DNA from: Eggerthella sinensis
Lineage (GTDB): Bacteria > Actinomycetota > Coriobacteriia > Coriobacteriales > Eggerthellaceae
Assembly: GCF_003339815.1 (NCBI RefSeq)
Contig: NZ_PPTT01000012.1
Coordinates: 1 to 64,000, forward strand
DNA length: 64,000 nt
Direction of reading: 5' to 3'
Below, piece after piece: positions 38,592 to 47,099 of this stretch. The notes below the pieces were generated by a model. That model saw only the letters and a program-made list of their open reading frames with translations. It did not search any database and was not told the DNA's origin. Position numbers and translations under genes: made by a program. How positions within the stretch are numbered: the stretch's first letter is position 1; each line of letters opens with the position of its first letter.

Positions 38592-39029
38592 ATGGAAATC
38601 GCACGTTTGATAATCGGAGCGGTATTGCTCGTGGTGGCGGCGGCGTTGGCCGTGCAGCTGTGGAACGGCCGCTGGCTGTTCCTGATCGCGAAGCCGGACA
38701 AGACCAAGAAGGGCACGTTCTACCCCGAGGGCACGATGAAAACCGGGCAGCGCGCCGCGTGGGTCATGGTCACGTGCTTCGCCGTGGTGGCCACGCTCAT
38801 GGCCTACGAGATGGGCGTGATGACGGGCGTCCCCGTGTTCGTGCAGACGGCCTCCATCCTCAGCAACGTCGCCCTCGTGGCGTTCTGCCTGTGCCTGTTG
38901 TGGACGCTGTTCTCCGGGCGCAAGGATCAAAGCTACCAGGATCGCTTCAAGGGCGGCGGCACGCGCCTCATCCTGCTGTTGCTGGGCAGCTGCGCCGTCA
39001 TGACCCTCGTGTCCCTCCTGTTCGCGTAG
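38592..39029 (+). CDS. Small membrane protein, DUF3784-like
   Basis: A 145-residue protein with four hydrophobic segments and the motif LWNGRWLFLIA after TM1, matching DUF3784-type proteins and the genes at 33284 and 48114. A basic loop (KPDKTKKGTFYPEGTMKTG) precedes TM2. The ATG follows AAGGAGAGGAACGC. It is probably co-transcribed with the lyase. The function is unknown. Confidence 0.6.
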   Translation: MEIARLIIGAVLLVVAAALAVQLWNGRWLFLIAKPDKTKKGTFYPEGTMKTGQRAAWVMVTCFAVVATLMAYEMGVMTGVPVFVQTASILSNVALVAFCLCLLWTLFSGRKDQSYQDRFKGGGTRLILLLLGSCAVMTLVSLLFA

Positions 39030-39154
39030 GGGTGCGTCGGCGGCGTGCCGCAACGCGACGATGACGCGGACGCACCGGCTTCCCTACGCAATGCGCCCGC
39101 CCCGCCCCCGTTCGCTATGCTGCATGGAAACGGCAGCGGACAGAAAGGGCGGAC

Positions 39155-39733
39155 ATGCCGAAGGGAAGACTGGAAGCGTTCACCGACGCCATCATCGCCA
39201 TCGTCATGACGGTGCTCGTGCTCGAACTGCACGAGCCCGCAGCGGGATCGTTCGCCGCCCTGTTCGAGGAATGGCACCGCCTGCTCATCTACCTCGTGAG
39301 CTTCCTCATGCTGGCCGTGTACTGGAACAACCACCACCATCTGTTCCAGGCCGCCCGCACCGTGAACGGCAAGGTGCTGTGGGCCAACAACTTCTTCATC
39401 CTCAGCCTGTCGCTGTTTCCCTTCGTCACGTCGTGGATGGGCGACTACTTCTCGGACCTCGCGCCGCAGCTGTCGTTCGGCTTCACCATCATGGCGGCCG
39501 ACATCATGTTCTTCGTCGTCGCGCGCGCCCTGCAGCGGGCCGACGAGGGCAACGGCGCGGTGGGCGTCTACTTCGACCGGTATTGGAAGTCGTGGGCATC
39601 GGTGGGCGCCAACCTCGTGGCCATCGCGCTCGGCGTGCTCGTGAGGCCCGAGCTCGTGTTCGCGGTGAACGCGCTCATGCTCGTCCTGTGGGTGGTGCCG
39701 GAGCGGCGCATCGAGCGCGCGGTGAGGCCCTGA
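39155..39733 (+). CDS. TMEM175-family (DUF1211) potassium channel-like protein
   Basis: A six-TM protein of 192 residues. It begins GRLEAFTDAIIAIVMTVLVLEL, where FTDA corresponds to the FSD selectivity signature of TMEM175 channels, followed by YWNNHHHLF, another family constant. Bacterial members are non-canonical K+ channels. The ATG follows AGAAAGGGCGG. Single gene; nothing in the neighbourhood indicates the physiological trigger. Confidence 0.87.
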   Translation: MPKGRLEAFTDAIIAIVMTVLVLELHEPAAGSFAALFEEWHRLLIYLVSFLMLAVYWNNHHHLFQAARTVNGKVLWANNFFILSLSLFPFVTSWMGDYFSDLAPQLSFGFTIMAADIMFFVVARALQRADEGNGAVGVYFDRYWKSWASVGANLVAIALGVLVRPELVFAVNALMLVLWVVPERRIERAVRP

Positions 39734-39773
39734 CCGCGCCTGCGCACATATCGAAACAAGCGGAAACGAAAAC

Positions 39774-39790
39774 CTTAAGGCGTCCTTAAG
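39774..39790. promoter_or_regulatory. Inverted repeat upstream of the VanZ gene
   Basis: CTTAAGG (39774-39780), CGT, CCTTAAG (39784-39790), AT-rich compared with its surroundings, 83 bases before the VanZ start. It could be an operator or a weak terminator of the TMEM175 gene (TTTCG follows). Confidence 0.45.
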
Positions 39791-39872
39791 TTTCGCCGAC
39801 GGGACGAGAACGCGCTGTATCCCCTGATAGCATGGTTGCAGATCATGAACCGGAATCGAAGGGGGTACCTCC

Positions 39873-40550
39873 ATGGACGACCTCGTCATCACGGTGTACG
39901 AGCTTGCGACGCTGCTCGTCCCGTTCCTTGTCGCCTACGCCGTCGTGCGCACCATCGCATCGCGTACCGGGCGCACGACGGCGGGCTTGCTGCCGGGCCT
40001 CGTGTTCGCGTTCTACGTGTTCGCGGTGCTGTACGTCACGGGCGTGGGCACCGTGTACGACCTCGCGGACATGGCGAACGGCACGCCGCGGCTCCCCAAC
40101 CAGGTGAACGTCGTTCCCTTTGCGGGCGGCATCACGATGGGCACCGTGCTCAACGCCGTGATGTTCGTGCCCCTGGGCTTCCTGCTGCCGCTCATGTGGC
40201 GCCGCGGCGCGCGCCTGGCGCCCGTGGTGGGCTTCGGGTTCGCGTTCTCCCTGGCCATCGAGCTTACGCAGCTGCTGAACAACCGCACCACCGACATCGA
40301 CGACCTGCTGATGAACACGCTGGGAGCCCTCGTCGGGTTCGTCCTGTTCAAGCTGTGGGAGCGCCTGACCACAAGCCGCGAACGCACGTCGCGCCATGCG
40401 GCGTACCCGGGCAACCTCTACAGCGGGCAGCGCGCGCTGCTACCGGGCCTCGCCGAACCGGCGCTCTACCTTGCCGTGATGTTCGTCGGCCATTTCCTCC
40501 TGTTCAACGGCATGGGCATCGCGGTGCTGCTGTACAACCTGGCGCACTAG
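39873..40550 (+). CDS. VanZ family membrane protein
   Basis: A 225-residue protein with the VanZ-like core: NVVPFAGGI near residue 86, NAVMFVPLGFLLPL, FAFSLAIELTQLLNNRTTDIDDLLMNTLGALVGF and a C-terminal TM. VanZ confers low teicoplanin tolerance in enterococci; homologues without van genes, as here, have undefined envelope roles. The ATG follows GAAGGGGGTACCTCC. Its stop overlaps that of the convergent LuxR gene (CTAG, 40547-40550). Confidence 0.88.
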   Translation: MDDLVITVYELATLLVPFLVAYAVVRTIASRTGRTTAGLLPGLVFAFYVFAVLYVTGVGTVYDLADMANGTPRLPNQVNVVPFAGGITMGTVLNAVMFVPLGFLLPLMWRRGARLAPVVGFGFAFSLAIELTQLLNNRTTDIDDLLMNTLGALVGFVLFKLWERLTTSRERTSRHAAYPGNLYSGQRALLPGLAEPALYLAVMFVGHFLLFNGMGIAVLLYNLAH

Positions 40551-42094
40551 TGCAGCTGCTCGGTGGCCTCGTCCACGAGCGCGATGAGCTCCTGGCGCGC
40601 GTGGATGTCGAGCTTCGCGTACACGTTGCGCGTGTGGGTGCGCACGGTGTTCCACGACACCTGCAGGCGCTTGGCGGTGGCGCCGCTGTCGTAGCCCATG
40701 GCCAGGCAGCGCAGCACGTCCTTCTCGCGGCGCGATAGCCCGGCCCGCTCGGCCAGGGCGTCGATGGCCTGGTTGAAGCGGCCCTTCTTGCCCGGGCCCT
40801 CCCCCGCGCCCGCCTGCGGCTCGGGCAGCCCGTCGCCCAGGAGGTCGTCGAGGGAGGCCTCCCCTTCCCCCTCGGGTTCGAACAGGCGGTCGAACTCCTT
40901 TTCGGAGAACAGGACGAACGCGCACGCCAGCACGGCGAACGCGAGCCCCAGGAACAGCGCGATGGGAGTGCCCTCGCTCACGATCTGCGGAAACAGGTGC
41001 ACGCCCGCCGCCCATCCCGCGCCGGAGCCCACCATGAACATGCCGTAGCCGAAGCCGAACACGAGCGTGGCCGCGATACGGCGCTGGTAGACCACGAACG
41101 CGAGGATGCACCACAGCACGAACTCGAACACCGCCGAGAGGAACGTGACGAGCTGGCTCCACCCGAGATGCGTCACGCCCACGATGGGGCAGAACGCGAT
41201 GAGCGCCACCACGGTTGCCATGATGACGGAGTAGATCTTGCCGAAGTCGAAGCGCTCCCCCTCGATGCCGATGGCCGCGGCGGCGAACACGAGCGCCATG
41301 AGCATGCGCAGCAGCATGACGAGCCGCGTGTTGTCGAGCGTGACGTCCACGGGCGACACCTCGACGAGCATGGAGCGCAGGGCCACCACCACGAACGAGA
41401 ACACGAACGTGACCGCGATGAGCTTCCAGAACGAGCGCGGGAGCAGCGCGCGATCCTCCCGGCGCTCGGCGACGTCGCCCTGCGGCGCGATGAACGAGAG
41501 CGCGGCCGCCGCCGCGGCTATGAGGGGCATCGTGGTGAACGCGAGGATGCCGGTGAGCGACGGGCCGCCCGCGACGGGCTGCCAGGACGGCGAGCCGATG
41601 ACGGTGAAGTAGACGAGGGCCAGCACGATGTGCGAGAGCGCCGCGTACAGGATGGCCTTGCGCGGGGCGAGCGCGCCGTAGAGCTGCCCGCACGTGAGGC
41701 CGATGACGGCCGTGCCGAACCCCGTGAGCGCGCTCGCCGCGTAGAACAGGCCCACGATGGCCTCGTTCGGCAGCACCTGCGTGAGGTAGTAGGGGCCGAT
41801 GAGGATGATGACGAGGCAGCCGAGGGACGCGACGGCGCCGCCCGCCACCACGAAGGCGGGGCGGTCGATGAGCCGCCGGGCACGCGGCGCGCGCAGGGCA
41901 GCGGCCAGCATGGCGAGGCCGGACGTGAGCGTGGACACGATGTACATCGTGGAGATGTTCGCGCCGTTCGTCTCGGTGTCGCTCAGCCAGGCCGTGCCGC
42001 TGTAGGCGATGTAGGCCCACGCGAGCCAGATGCCGAGCGCCATGAACGGCAGCGACGGGCAGGCTTTGACCAGTTTCGCAAGGAATGACTTCAT
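40547..42094 (-). CDS. Multi-pass membrane LuxR-type regulator 3
   Basis: A 515-residue protein with about twelve hydrophobic segments (residues 10-390), an acidic linker (EPEGEGEASLDDLLGDG) and a LuxR/GerE helix-turn-helix (LSRREKDVLRCLAMGYDSG, SWNTVRTHTRNVYAKLDIHA). The ATG at 42094 follows CAAGGAATG; the longer frame upstream runs through the membrane subunit gene. As the last gene of molybdoenzyme operon 1 it may sense that enzyme's substrate and control the operon, an inference from gene order. Confidence 0.87.
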   Translation of the reverse strand: MKSFLAKLVKACPSLPFMALGIWLAWAYIAYSGTAWLSDTETNGANISTMYIVSTLTSGLAMLAAALRAPRARRLIDRPAFVVAGGAVASLGCLVIILIGPYYLTQVLPNEAIVGLFYAASALTGFGTAVIGLTCGQLYGALAPRKAILYAALSHIVLALVYFTVIGSPSWQPVAGGPSLTGILAFTTMPLIAAAAAALSFIAPQGDVAERREDRALLPRSFWKLIAVTFVFSFVVVALRSMLVEVSPVDVTLDNTRLVMLLRMLMALVFAAAAIGIEGERFDFGKIYSVIMATVVALIAFCPIVGVTHLGWSQLVTFLSAVFEFVLWCILAFVVYQRRIAATLVFGFGYGMFMVGSGAGWAAGVHLFPQIVSEGTPIALFLGLAFAVLACAFVLFSEKEFDRLFEPEGEGEASLDDLLGDGLPEPQAGAGEGPGKKGRFNQAIDALAERAGLSRREKDVLRCLAMGYDSGATAKRLQVSWNTVRTHTRNVYAKLDIHARQELIALVDEATEQLH

Positions 42095-42162
42095 GAAAGC
42101 CGCCGACTCCCCTCCTGCAACGGACGACAGCCCCGGCCTCCCGCCTTCCCCTTCGGCGGGCG

Positions 42163-42846
42163 TCAAGCCGTCGTGCGCATCCGCCGATCCTTCGCGGCGC
42201 GGAACAGGCGCAAGACGAGGTAAGCCAGGAACACTGCCGAGTATACCGCAACGCTCGCCGTGGCGGCAATGCCGCCGTGCAGCGCCGACGGCGCCAGCAT
42301 GAGCAGCAGGTGCACGTACACGAGCAGGAAGAACGGGTACGCGAGCTTCTGCGCCTTCTTCCAGGTGTCGGTGCGCATGCGCCGCTTCACCGCGTTGAAC
42401 GACGTGACGCCCAGCACGAGCAGCAGGACGAGCAGCACGACGGCCACCGCGAACGAAGCCGTCACGTTCGGGCTCACCGCTCCGCCCAGCACGTTGCGCG
42501 GCAGGTAGGACGCCAGGTACACGGCCATGTGCCCGAGCGAGAGAATCCAGGCCACGATGGACAGCTCGGCGCGCACGGGCTTGAGCCACGTGTATGCGCG
42601 CGACGTGCGCGGAAGCACGCCGATGTACATGACCACCACGAACAGCGCGAGCGGCAGCAGGCACTTCTGCACGAGCGGGAACAGCGCGCTCCACACCGCG
42701 CGCGGCATGCCCCAGAACGTCCCGACGACGAACACCGCGTCCACCGCCACGGCCAGCGCGTAGAACGCCGTCGGGCAGGCCTTGAGCGGCGAGCGTAGCG
42801 CGAAGCACGCGGCCACGGTGCATGCGAGCACGATGACGAACGTCAT
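42163..42846 (-). CDS. Ferric-reductase-like transmembrane subunit
   Basis: A 227-residue membrane protein with six hydrophobic segments resembling the ferric reductase/YedZ (MsrQ) di-haem b fold: conserved His in SLGHMAVYLASYLP and VYVHLLLMLAP are candidate haem ligands. In operon 1 it probably replaces a DmsC/NrfD anchor and passes electrons from menaquinol to the ferredoxin subunit. The ATG overlaps the TorD stop (ATGA). The intergenic stretch to the LuxR gene is 68 bp. Confidence 0.78.
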   Translation of the reverse strand: MTFVIVLACTVAACFALRSPLKACPTAFYALAVAVDAVFVVGTFWGMPRAVWSALFPLVQKCLLPLALFVVVMYIGVLPRTSRAYTWLKPVRAELSIVAWILSLGHMAVYLASYLPRNVLGGAVSPNVTASFAVAVVLLVLLLVLGVTSFNAVKRRMRTDTWKKAQKLAYPFFLLVYVHLLLMLAPSALHGGIAATASVAVYSAVFLAYLVLRLFRAAKDRRMRTTA

Positions 42847-43541
42847 GAGCGGCTCAACTCCTCCTCCATATCGTCGAGCAGGTTCGCATCGAACAGGAAG
42901 AACCCCTTGCTCGCCTTGAGCACGCCCCGGTAGAAGCGCGTCGTGAGGATGCGCAGGGCCAGTTCTTCGAAGTCGTCGAACCACGAGAGGATGTGGTCGT
43001 GCAGCACCGTCTTCGCAAGCGCCGCCTGCTCGCGCGCGGCCGCGACGTCGCCCGCCTCGAGCGCCTCGATGGCGCGCTGCGACAGGATGGCCTCGAATTC
43101 GCAGATGAACGACAGGTGGTCGTCGGGGAAGTCGTAGCCTTCGCCCGTCCGCACGCTGTTCTGGCGAAACAGGTGGTACACCTCGTGGAAGGAGTCCTGC
43201 AACAGCAGGCCCTCCTCGCTCGTGAACACCGATTCGTAGGGCGTGGCGTAGCGTCCCTTCCACGACGAGGTGCCCGCGAAGGCGGCCGTGAAGTCCACCG
43301 CCAGGTCCTGTCGCGTGCCGGAGTTGCGCTTGGCCAGCGCGCGCTCGATGTCGTGCAGCCCCTCGGCCATGAGCTCGTGCCCGTCGGCGAACGCGGCCAG
43401 GTCGCCTGCCGCGATGCGCTCGATCTGCTCTTGCGTGAGCGGCCGGTAGTACAGCGCCGCCAGCACGTCGTAGAACGCCGCGCGCCCCTCGAGCGCAGCG
43501 ACGAGGTCTTCGGTCTGCGCACGTTCCTGCGTTGGTGTCAT
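42843..43541 (-). CDS. TorD/DmsD family chaperone 1
   Basis: A 232-residue helical chaperone that binds the Tat signal of a molybdoenzyme and holds it until the cofactor is inserted. The family region TPYESVFTSEEGLLLQDSFHEVYHLFR and FPDDHLSFICEFEAIL is clear. The ATG at 43541 follows AAAGGGGAACC; an ATG at 43559 is also possible. It sits directly behind the catalytic and ferredoxin subunits of operon 1 and should serve the protein at 44240. Confidence 0.9.
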   Translation of the reverse strand: MTPTQERAQTEDLVAALEGRAAFYDVLAALYYRPLTQEQIERIAAGDLAAFADGHELMAEGLHDIERALAKRNSGTRQDLAVDFTAAFAGTSSWKGRYATPYESVFTSEEGLLLQDSFHEVYHLFRQNSVRTGEGYDFPDDHLSFICEFEAILSQRAIEALEAGDVAAAREQAALAKTVLHDHILSWFDDFEELALRILTTRFYRGVLKASKGFFLFDANLLDDMEEELSRS

Positions 43542-43562
43542 GGTGGTTCCCCTTTGCATCCT

Positions 43563-43618
43563 GCCGTCATCCCGAGCGGAGCGCCCTTCGACTCGCTGCG
43601 CTCGCTCAGGATGACGGC
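43563..43618. repeat. REP-like palindromic unit
   Basis: GCCGTCATCC (43563-43572) and GGATGACGGC (43609-43618) bracket an inner CGAGCG ... CGCTC pair with CCTTCGACTCGC. This resembles the widespread intergenic GTCATCCTGAGC-type palindromic repeat. It lies within operon 1 between the ferredoxin and TorD genes and may stabilise or trim the upstream mRNA. Confidence 0.65.
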
Positions 43619-43625
43619 GTGTCGG

Positions 43626-44240
43626 CTACGCCTTCGCCGCGCGATCGGTGGTGACGGGATCGTCCTGCCACGACGCGGTCTTCGCGGACAGGAGGTAGAC
43701 GGTGGAGGGCTTGAGGCCGTGCTGGTCGTCAAGCTGGTGGCAGTTCTCCGCGCCCGCCGCCGCAACCGCCTTCGCGGCCGGGCTCGCAGGGTCGTCGAGG
43801 TCGCCGAAGTACCGCGCGCCGCAGCAGCAGTTGTGCACGCACGCCGGCTCCCACGTCTCGTTCTCGTGGCGCTGGAAGCACAGCGTGCACTTCTCCACCA
43901 CGTTCGTGTTCGGGTTGAGCGTGCGCACGTTGTACGGGCAGCCCGTGAGGCACGATCCGCAGCCGATGCAGTCCTCGGCGTTCACGAGCACGACGCCCGT
44001 GCCCTCGTCGCGGTACGACGCCCCCGTGGGGCACACTTCGATGCAGCCGGGGTTCTCGCACTGCTGGCATTGCAGGGGCAGCCAGTACTGCTCGAGGTCC
44101 GGGAACGTGCCCGTGGGCCCCACGGCGTGCACGCGGTTGTAGTACACGCCCAAGTCGACGTTGTTCTCAAGCTTGCAGGCAGCGATGCAGCTGTCGCACC
44201 CGCTGCAGCGGTCGAGGTCGATAACCAGGCAGTTTCTCAT
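43626..44240 (-). CDS. DmsB-like four-cluster ferredoxin subunit 1
   Basis: A 204-residue electron-transfer subunit with four [4Fe-4S] cysteine groups: CSGCDSCIAAC, CQQCENPGCIEVCP, CIGCGSCLTGCP and CTLCFQRHE with a distal CVHNCC. It should carry electrons between the membrane subunit (42163) and the molybdopterin subunit (44240), whose stop overlaps its start by one base. It has no signal peptide and is presumably exported together with the Tat-tagged catalytic subunit. Confidence 0.93.
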   Translation of the reverse strand: MRNCLVIDLDRCSGCDSCIAACKLENNVDLGVYYNRVHAVGPTGTFPDLEQYWLPLQCQQCENPGCIEVCPTGASYRDEGTGVVLVNAEDCIGCGSCLTGCPYNVRTLNPNTNVVEKCTLCFQRHENETWEPACVHNCCCGARYFGDLDDPASPAAKAVAAAGAENCHQLDDQHGLKPSTVYLLSAKTASWQDDPVTTDRAAKA

Positions 44241-47071
44241 CAGAACACATCCTTCGTCTGAGCTTCGGACAGCATCTCCTCAGTCGGCAGGAACGGCGCG
44301 AACTCCGCGGGCTCCACCCACACGTTCGCGGGCTTTTCGGACTTCTCGATGCTCACCGTGAAGCCGCGGTTCGTGTAGGAGCCGTACACCTCGTTGAACG
44401 GGGCGTCGTTCTTCGTCAGCACGTTCACGTTGCACTCGCGCCAGCCGGCGGTCGGGTTCGTCTGGGACTCGTCGTAGCACTCGGGGTTCCAGAAGCGCTC
44501 CATCCACACGGTCTTGGGATGCACGCCCTCGGTGAGGTAGGCGCGCGCGTGCACCTCGCCGCGGCGGCTGCTCACCTTCACCCAGTCCATGTGCTCGATG
44601 CCCAGCTCGGCGGCGCTTTGCGGGTTGATGCGGATCTCCGCCGTGGGGAACAGCTCGCGGGACAGCGCGGCGTGGCGCATGGTGCCGTGATGGAAGTACG
44701 GAACGCGGCCCGACGTGAGCACGAAGGGGTACTCCTCGTCCGCGAGCGGGCTCTCGGCCGGCTCGATGTAGGAGCAGATGGGGCTGTAGTCCGCGCAGGC
44801 CTCCTGCGGCTCCGGGTAGCAGAACGGGTAGCCCGTGCGCGCCAGCTTGAGCAGGATCTGGCAGTACACCTCGATCTTGCGCGACTCGGTGCCGAAGCCC
44901 GCCGGCAGGCCGTCGTCCACCACGGTCTCGTGCTGGCGGTACTGGAAGTACCCGCTTGCGGGCGTGACGTAGGGCACGTACGTGTCGGTGTCCTTCACGA
45001 GCTCGTCCCAGCTGGGGGCGTGCAGCGTTTCGGCCACCGACGCCTTCACCTCTTCCTCGGTGGCGCTGCCCAGGTAGCCGGGCTTGAGGCCGGGAAGCTC
45101 GCCGCCCATCTTCTCGGCGCACTTCTTCACCACCTGCGCCGCGGGGATGCTGTGCGACACGGTCTCGCCGATGTGCGTGCACTCGTTCTGCAGCCACTGG
45201 GTGTTGAGCTGGGTCATGTTCACCATGGGCTCTTCCAGCCACTCGCGTACGGGGAACACGAGATCGGCCGCCTCCACGTGGAAGGACGTGAGCATGGGAT
45301 ACTGGCCGATGATGTAGTCCACCTCGGGAAACACCTCGTACCACGACTTCGCGTTGCCCAGCATGGCCAGCTTGTTGCCCGACATGTCGAACCACACGCG
45401 CGGCTTGTAGGGCTCGCCCGTGGCGATGGCCTCGCGCACCGTGGGGATGTGGCTGTGGCACCAGGCGTAGAGGCCCTTGTGGTCCTTCATGCCCAAGCGG
45501 TCGATGAGCAGCTGGTTCGCCAGCTTCTGCTGGGGGTTCTCCTCGCCCAGCTTCTTGGCGCGCGCCTCGTTCTCGGCGTCGCTCATGCCCACCACGGCGC
45601 CGATGCCGTACATGTCCGAGAACATGCCGTCGAAGCCGTTGTTGTACGTGACCGGGCGCTTCGTAGGCTGCGCGCCGCCCGCGCCGTACTGGGTCATGGT
45701 GCAGCCGGGCTTGTTGACGTGCCCCATGATGGAATCGAGCCCCATGCAGCCGAGCGGCACCTGGGAGGCCGATTCGGTCATGTCCGACGCCACGCCGTTG
45801 GCGATGCCCGCCACGCCGGCCTCGGCGTACAGCTTGATGGCCTCCTCGATCTTGCCGGCGTCGAGCCAGCAGTTCTCGGCCGTGCGCTCGAGCGTCCACG
45901 GGTCGGCCTCTTCCTTGTAGATCTGGCCGGCCGTCTTGTAGGACACGCCGTTGAACTCGCCCGACCAGAAGATCTCGGGGTCCACGGCGGCGTCGGCCGG
46001 CGCGGAGAACTCGAAGGGGGCCACGGCGTTCGTCTTGAGGTCGTAGCACACGTAGGCCGGGGTGTTCTCGGGCGTGGTCTGCTCGAAGTCGGGGAACAGC
46101 TCCTGGGCCTTCACCGGCAGCTTCGTCTCGGGGTCGATGAGGAACGGGAGGTTCGTCCAGTACTTCGTGAACTGCTCGTCGTAGAGCTTGTTCTCGAAGA
46201 TGTAGCGGAACCAGCACAGCAGAAGGGCCGTGTCGGTGGCGGGGCGCACCGGCAGCCACACGTCGGCCTTCACCGCATCGGGCGAGAAGTTGGGATCGAC
46301 CACGATGGTCTTCACGCCCTGCGCGCGCAGCTCGGCCATGCCGCGGCCCGACTCGGCCGTCTGGCTGACGGAGGGCTGGGCGCCCCACAGCACGACGACT
46401 TCGGCCTTGTTGTCGCTGCCCGTGCGGAAGATCTCCTGCACGGCGTTGTCGGCGATGGACTGGTCATTGCCGCCGTAGAACAGCTTCGACAGGCTCCAAC
46501 GGGGCAGATAGCACTGCGCGCAGCCCGGTTCGAACACGGTGGGCGACCCGAACGCCATGGGCAGCGTCATGGCCTCCATGAACGAGTAGGAACCGCCGCC
46601 GCCCACGCTGGCGAAGAAGGCGTACGGGCCGTACTTGTCGATGGCGTCGCAGATGTGCGCGGCCGCTTCCTCGACGGCCTCGTCCCAGCTGATGACCTCC
46701 CACTTGTTCTCGCCGCGCTCGCCGGCGCGCTTGAGCGGGTGCAGGACGCGCCGGGGGCTGTACATGGTGTGCAGCTGGTTGAGTCCCTTGATGCAGAGGC
46801 TGCCGCGGCTCACCGGGGCATCGGGGTCGCCTTCCAGCTTCACGACGACGCCGTCCTTCACGGATGCGATGGCCGGGCACATCTGGATGCAGCCGTGGCA
46901 CGAGGTTTTCATCCTCACGAGCCCTTCGTCGGCGGCGCCGCCTGCGGGCGCGGCCTCCTCCTTGGGAGCTTCCTGCATGCAGCCGGCCATCGTGGCGCCG
47001 AACGCCGCCGTGGCGCCCGCCAGGGCAGACGCTTTGACGAAGCTCCGGCGTGTCAACGTGGTTTCCGCCAT
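44240..47071 (-). CDS. Molybdopterin oxidoreductase catalytic subunit 1 (DMSO reductase family)
   Basis: A 943-residue Tat-exported enzyme. TRRSFVK (7-13) begins the Tat signal, which ends in MAGC, a possible lipobox (Cys31). The [4Fe-4S] cysteines are Cys58, Cys61, Cys65 and Cys93 (CxxCxxxC x27 C). GGGGSYSFMEAM and FEPGCAQCYLPRW lie where the metal ligand is expected, so a Cys ligand is likely. C-terminal molydopterin-binding motifs (LTSGRVPYFHHGTMRH) are present. The substrate cannot be assigned: sulfoxides, N-oxides, polysulfide or aromatic hydroxyl compounds are all known for this family in gut Eggerthellaceae. It is second in operon 1. Confidence 0.9.
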   Translation of the reverse strand: MAETTLTRRSFVKASALAGATAAFGATMAGCMQEAPKEEAAPAGGAADEGLVRMKTSCHGCIQMCPAIASVKDGVVVKLEGDPDAPVSRGSLCIKGLNQLHTMYSPRRVLHPLKRAGERGENKWEVISWDEAVEEAAAHICDAIDKYGPYAFFASVGGGGSYSFMEAMTLPMAFGSPTVFEPGCAQCYLPRWSLSKLFYGGNDQSIADNAVQEIFRTGSDNKAEVVVLWGAQPSVSQTAESGRGMAELRAQGVKTIVVDPNFSPDAVKADVWLPVRPATDTALLLCWFRYIFENKLYDEQFTKYWTNLPFLIDPETKLPVKAQELFPDFEQTTPENTPAYVCYDLKTNAVAPFEFSAPADAAVDPEIFWSGEFNGVSYKTAGQIYKEEADPWTLERTAENCWLDAGKIEEAIKLYAEAGVAGIANGVASDMTESASQVPLGCMGLDSIMGHVNKPGCTMTQYGAGGAQPTKRPVTYNNGFDGMFSDMYGIGAVVGMSDAENEARAKKLGEENPQQKLANQLLIDRLGMKDHKGLYAWCHSHIPTVREAIATGEPYKPRVWFDMSGNKLAMLGNAKSWYEVFPEVDYIIGQYPMLTSFHVEAADLVFPVREWLEEPMVNMTQLNTQWLQNECTHIGETVSHSIPAAQVVKKCAEKMGGELPGLKPGYLGSATEEEVKASVAETLHAPSWDELVKDTDTYVPYVTPASGYFQYRQHETVVDDGLPAGFGTESRKIEVYCQILLKLARTGYPFCYPEPQEACADYSPICSYIEPAESPLADEEYPFVLTSGRVPYFHHGTMRHAALSRELFPTAEIRINPQSAAELGIEHMDWVKVSSRRGEVHARAYLTEGVHPKTVWMERFWNPECYDESQTNPTAGWRECNVNVLTKNDAPFNEVYGSYTNRGFTVSIEKSEKPANVWVEPAEFAPFLPTEEMLSEAQTKDVF

Positions 47072-47099
47072 GTTCTTGTCCTTCCTCCTCTTGTCGGTT

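Noticed and set aside
40547-42823. Extended LuxR protein covering the membrane subunit gene
   Set aside because: The extra N-terminus is an out-of-frame reading of 42163-42846; ATG at 42094 starts the membrane domain.
43563-43618. Intrinsic terminator within operon 1
   Set aside because: No U tract follows on either strand and the sequence resembles a dispersed palindromic unit; recorded as a repeat.
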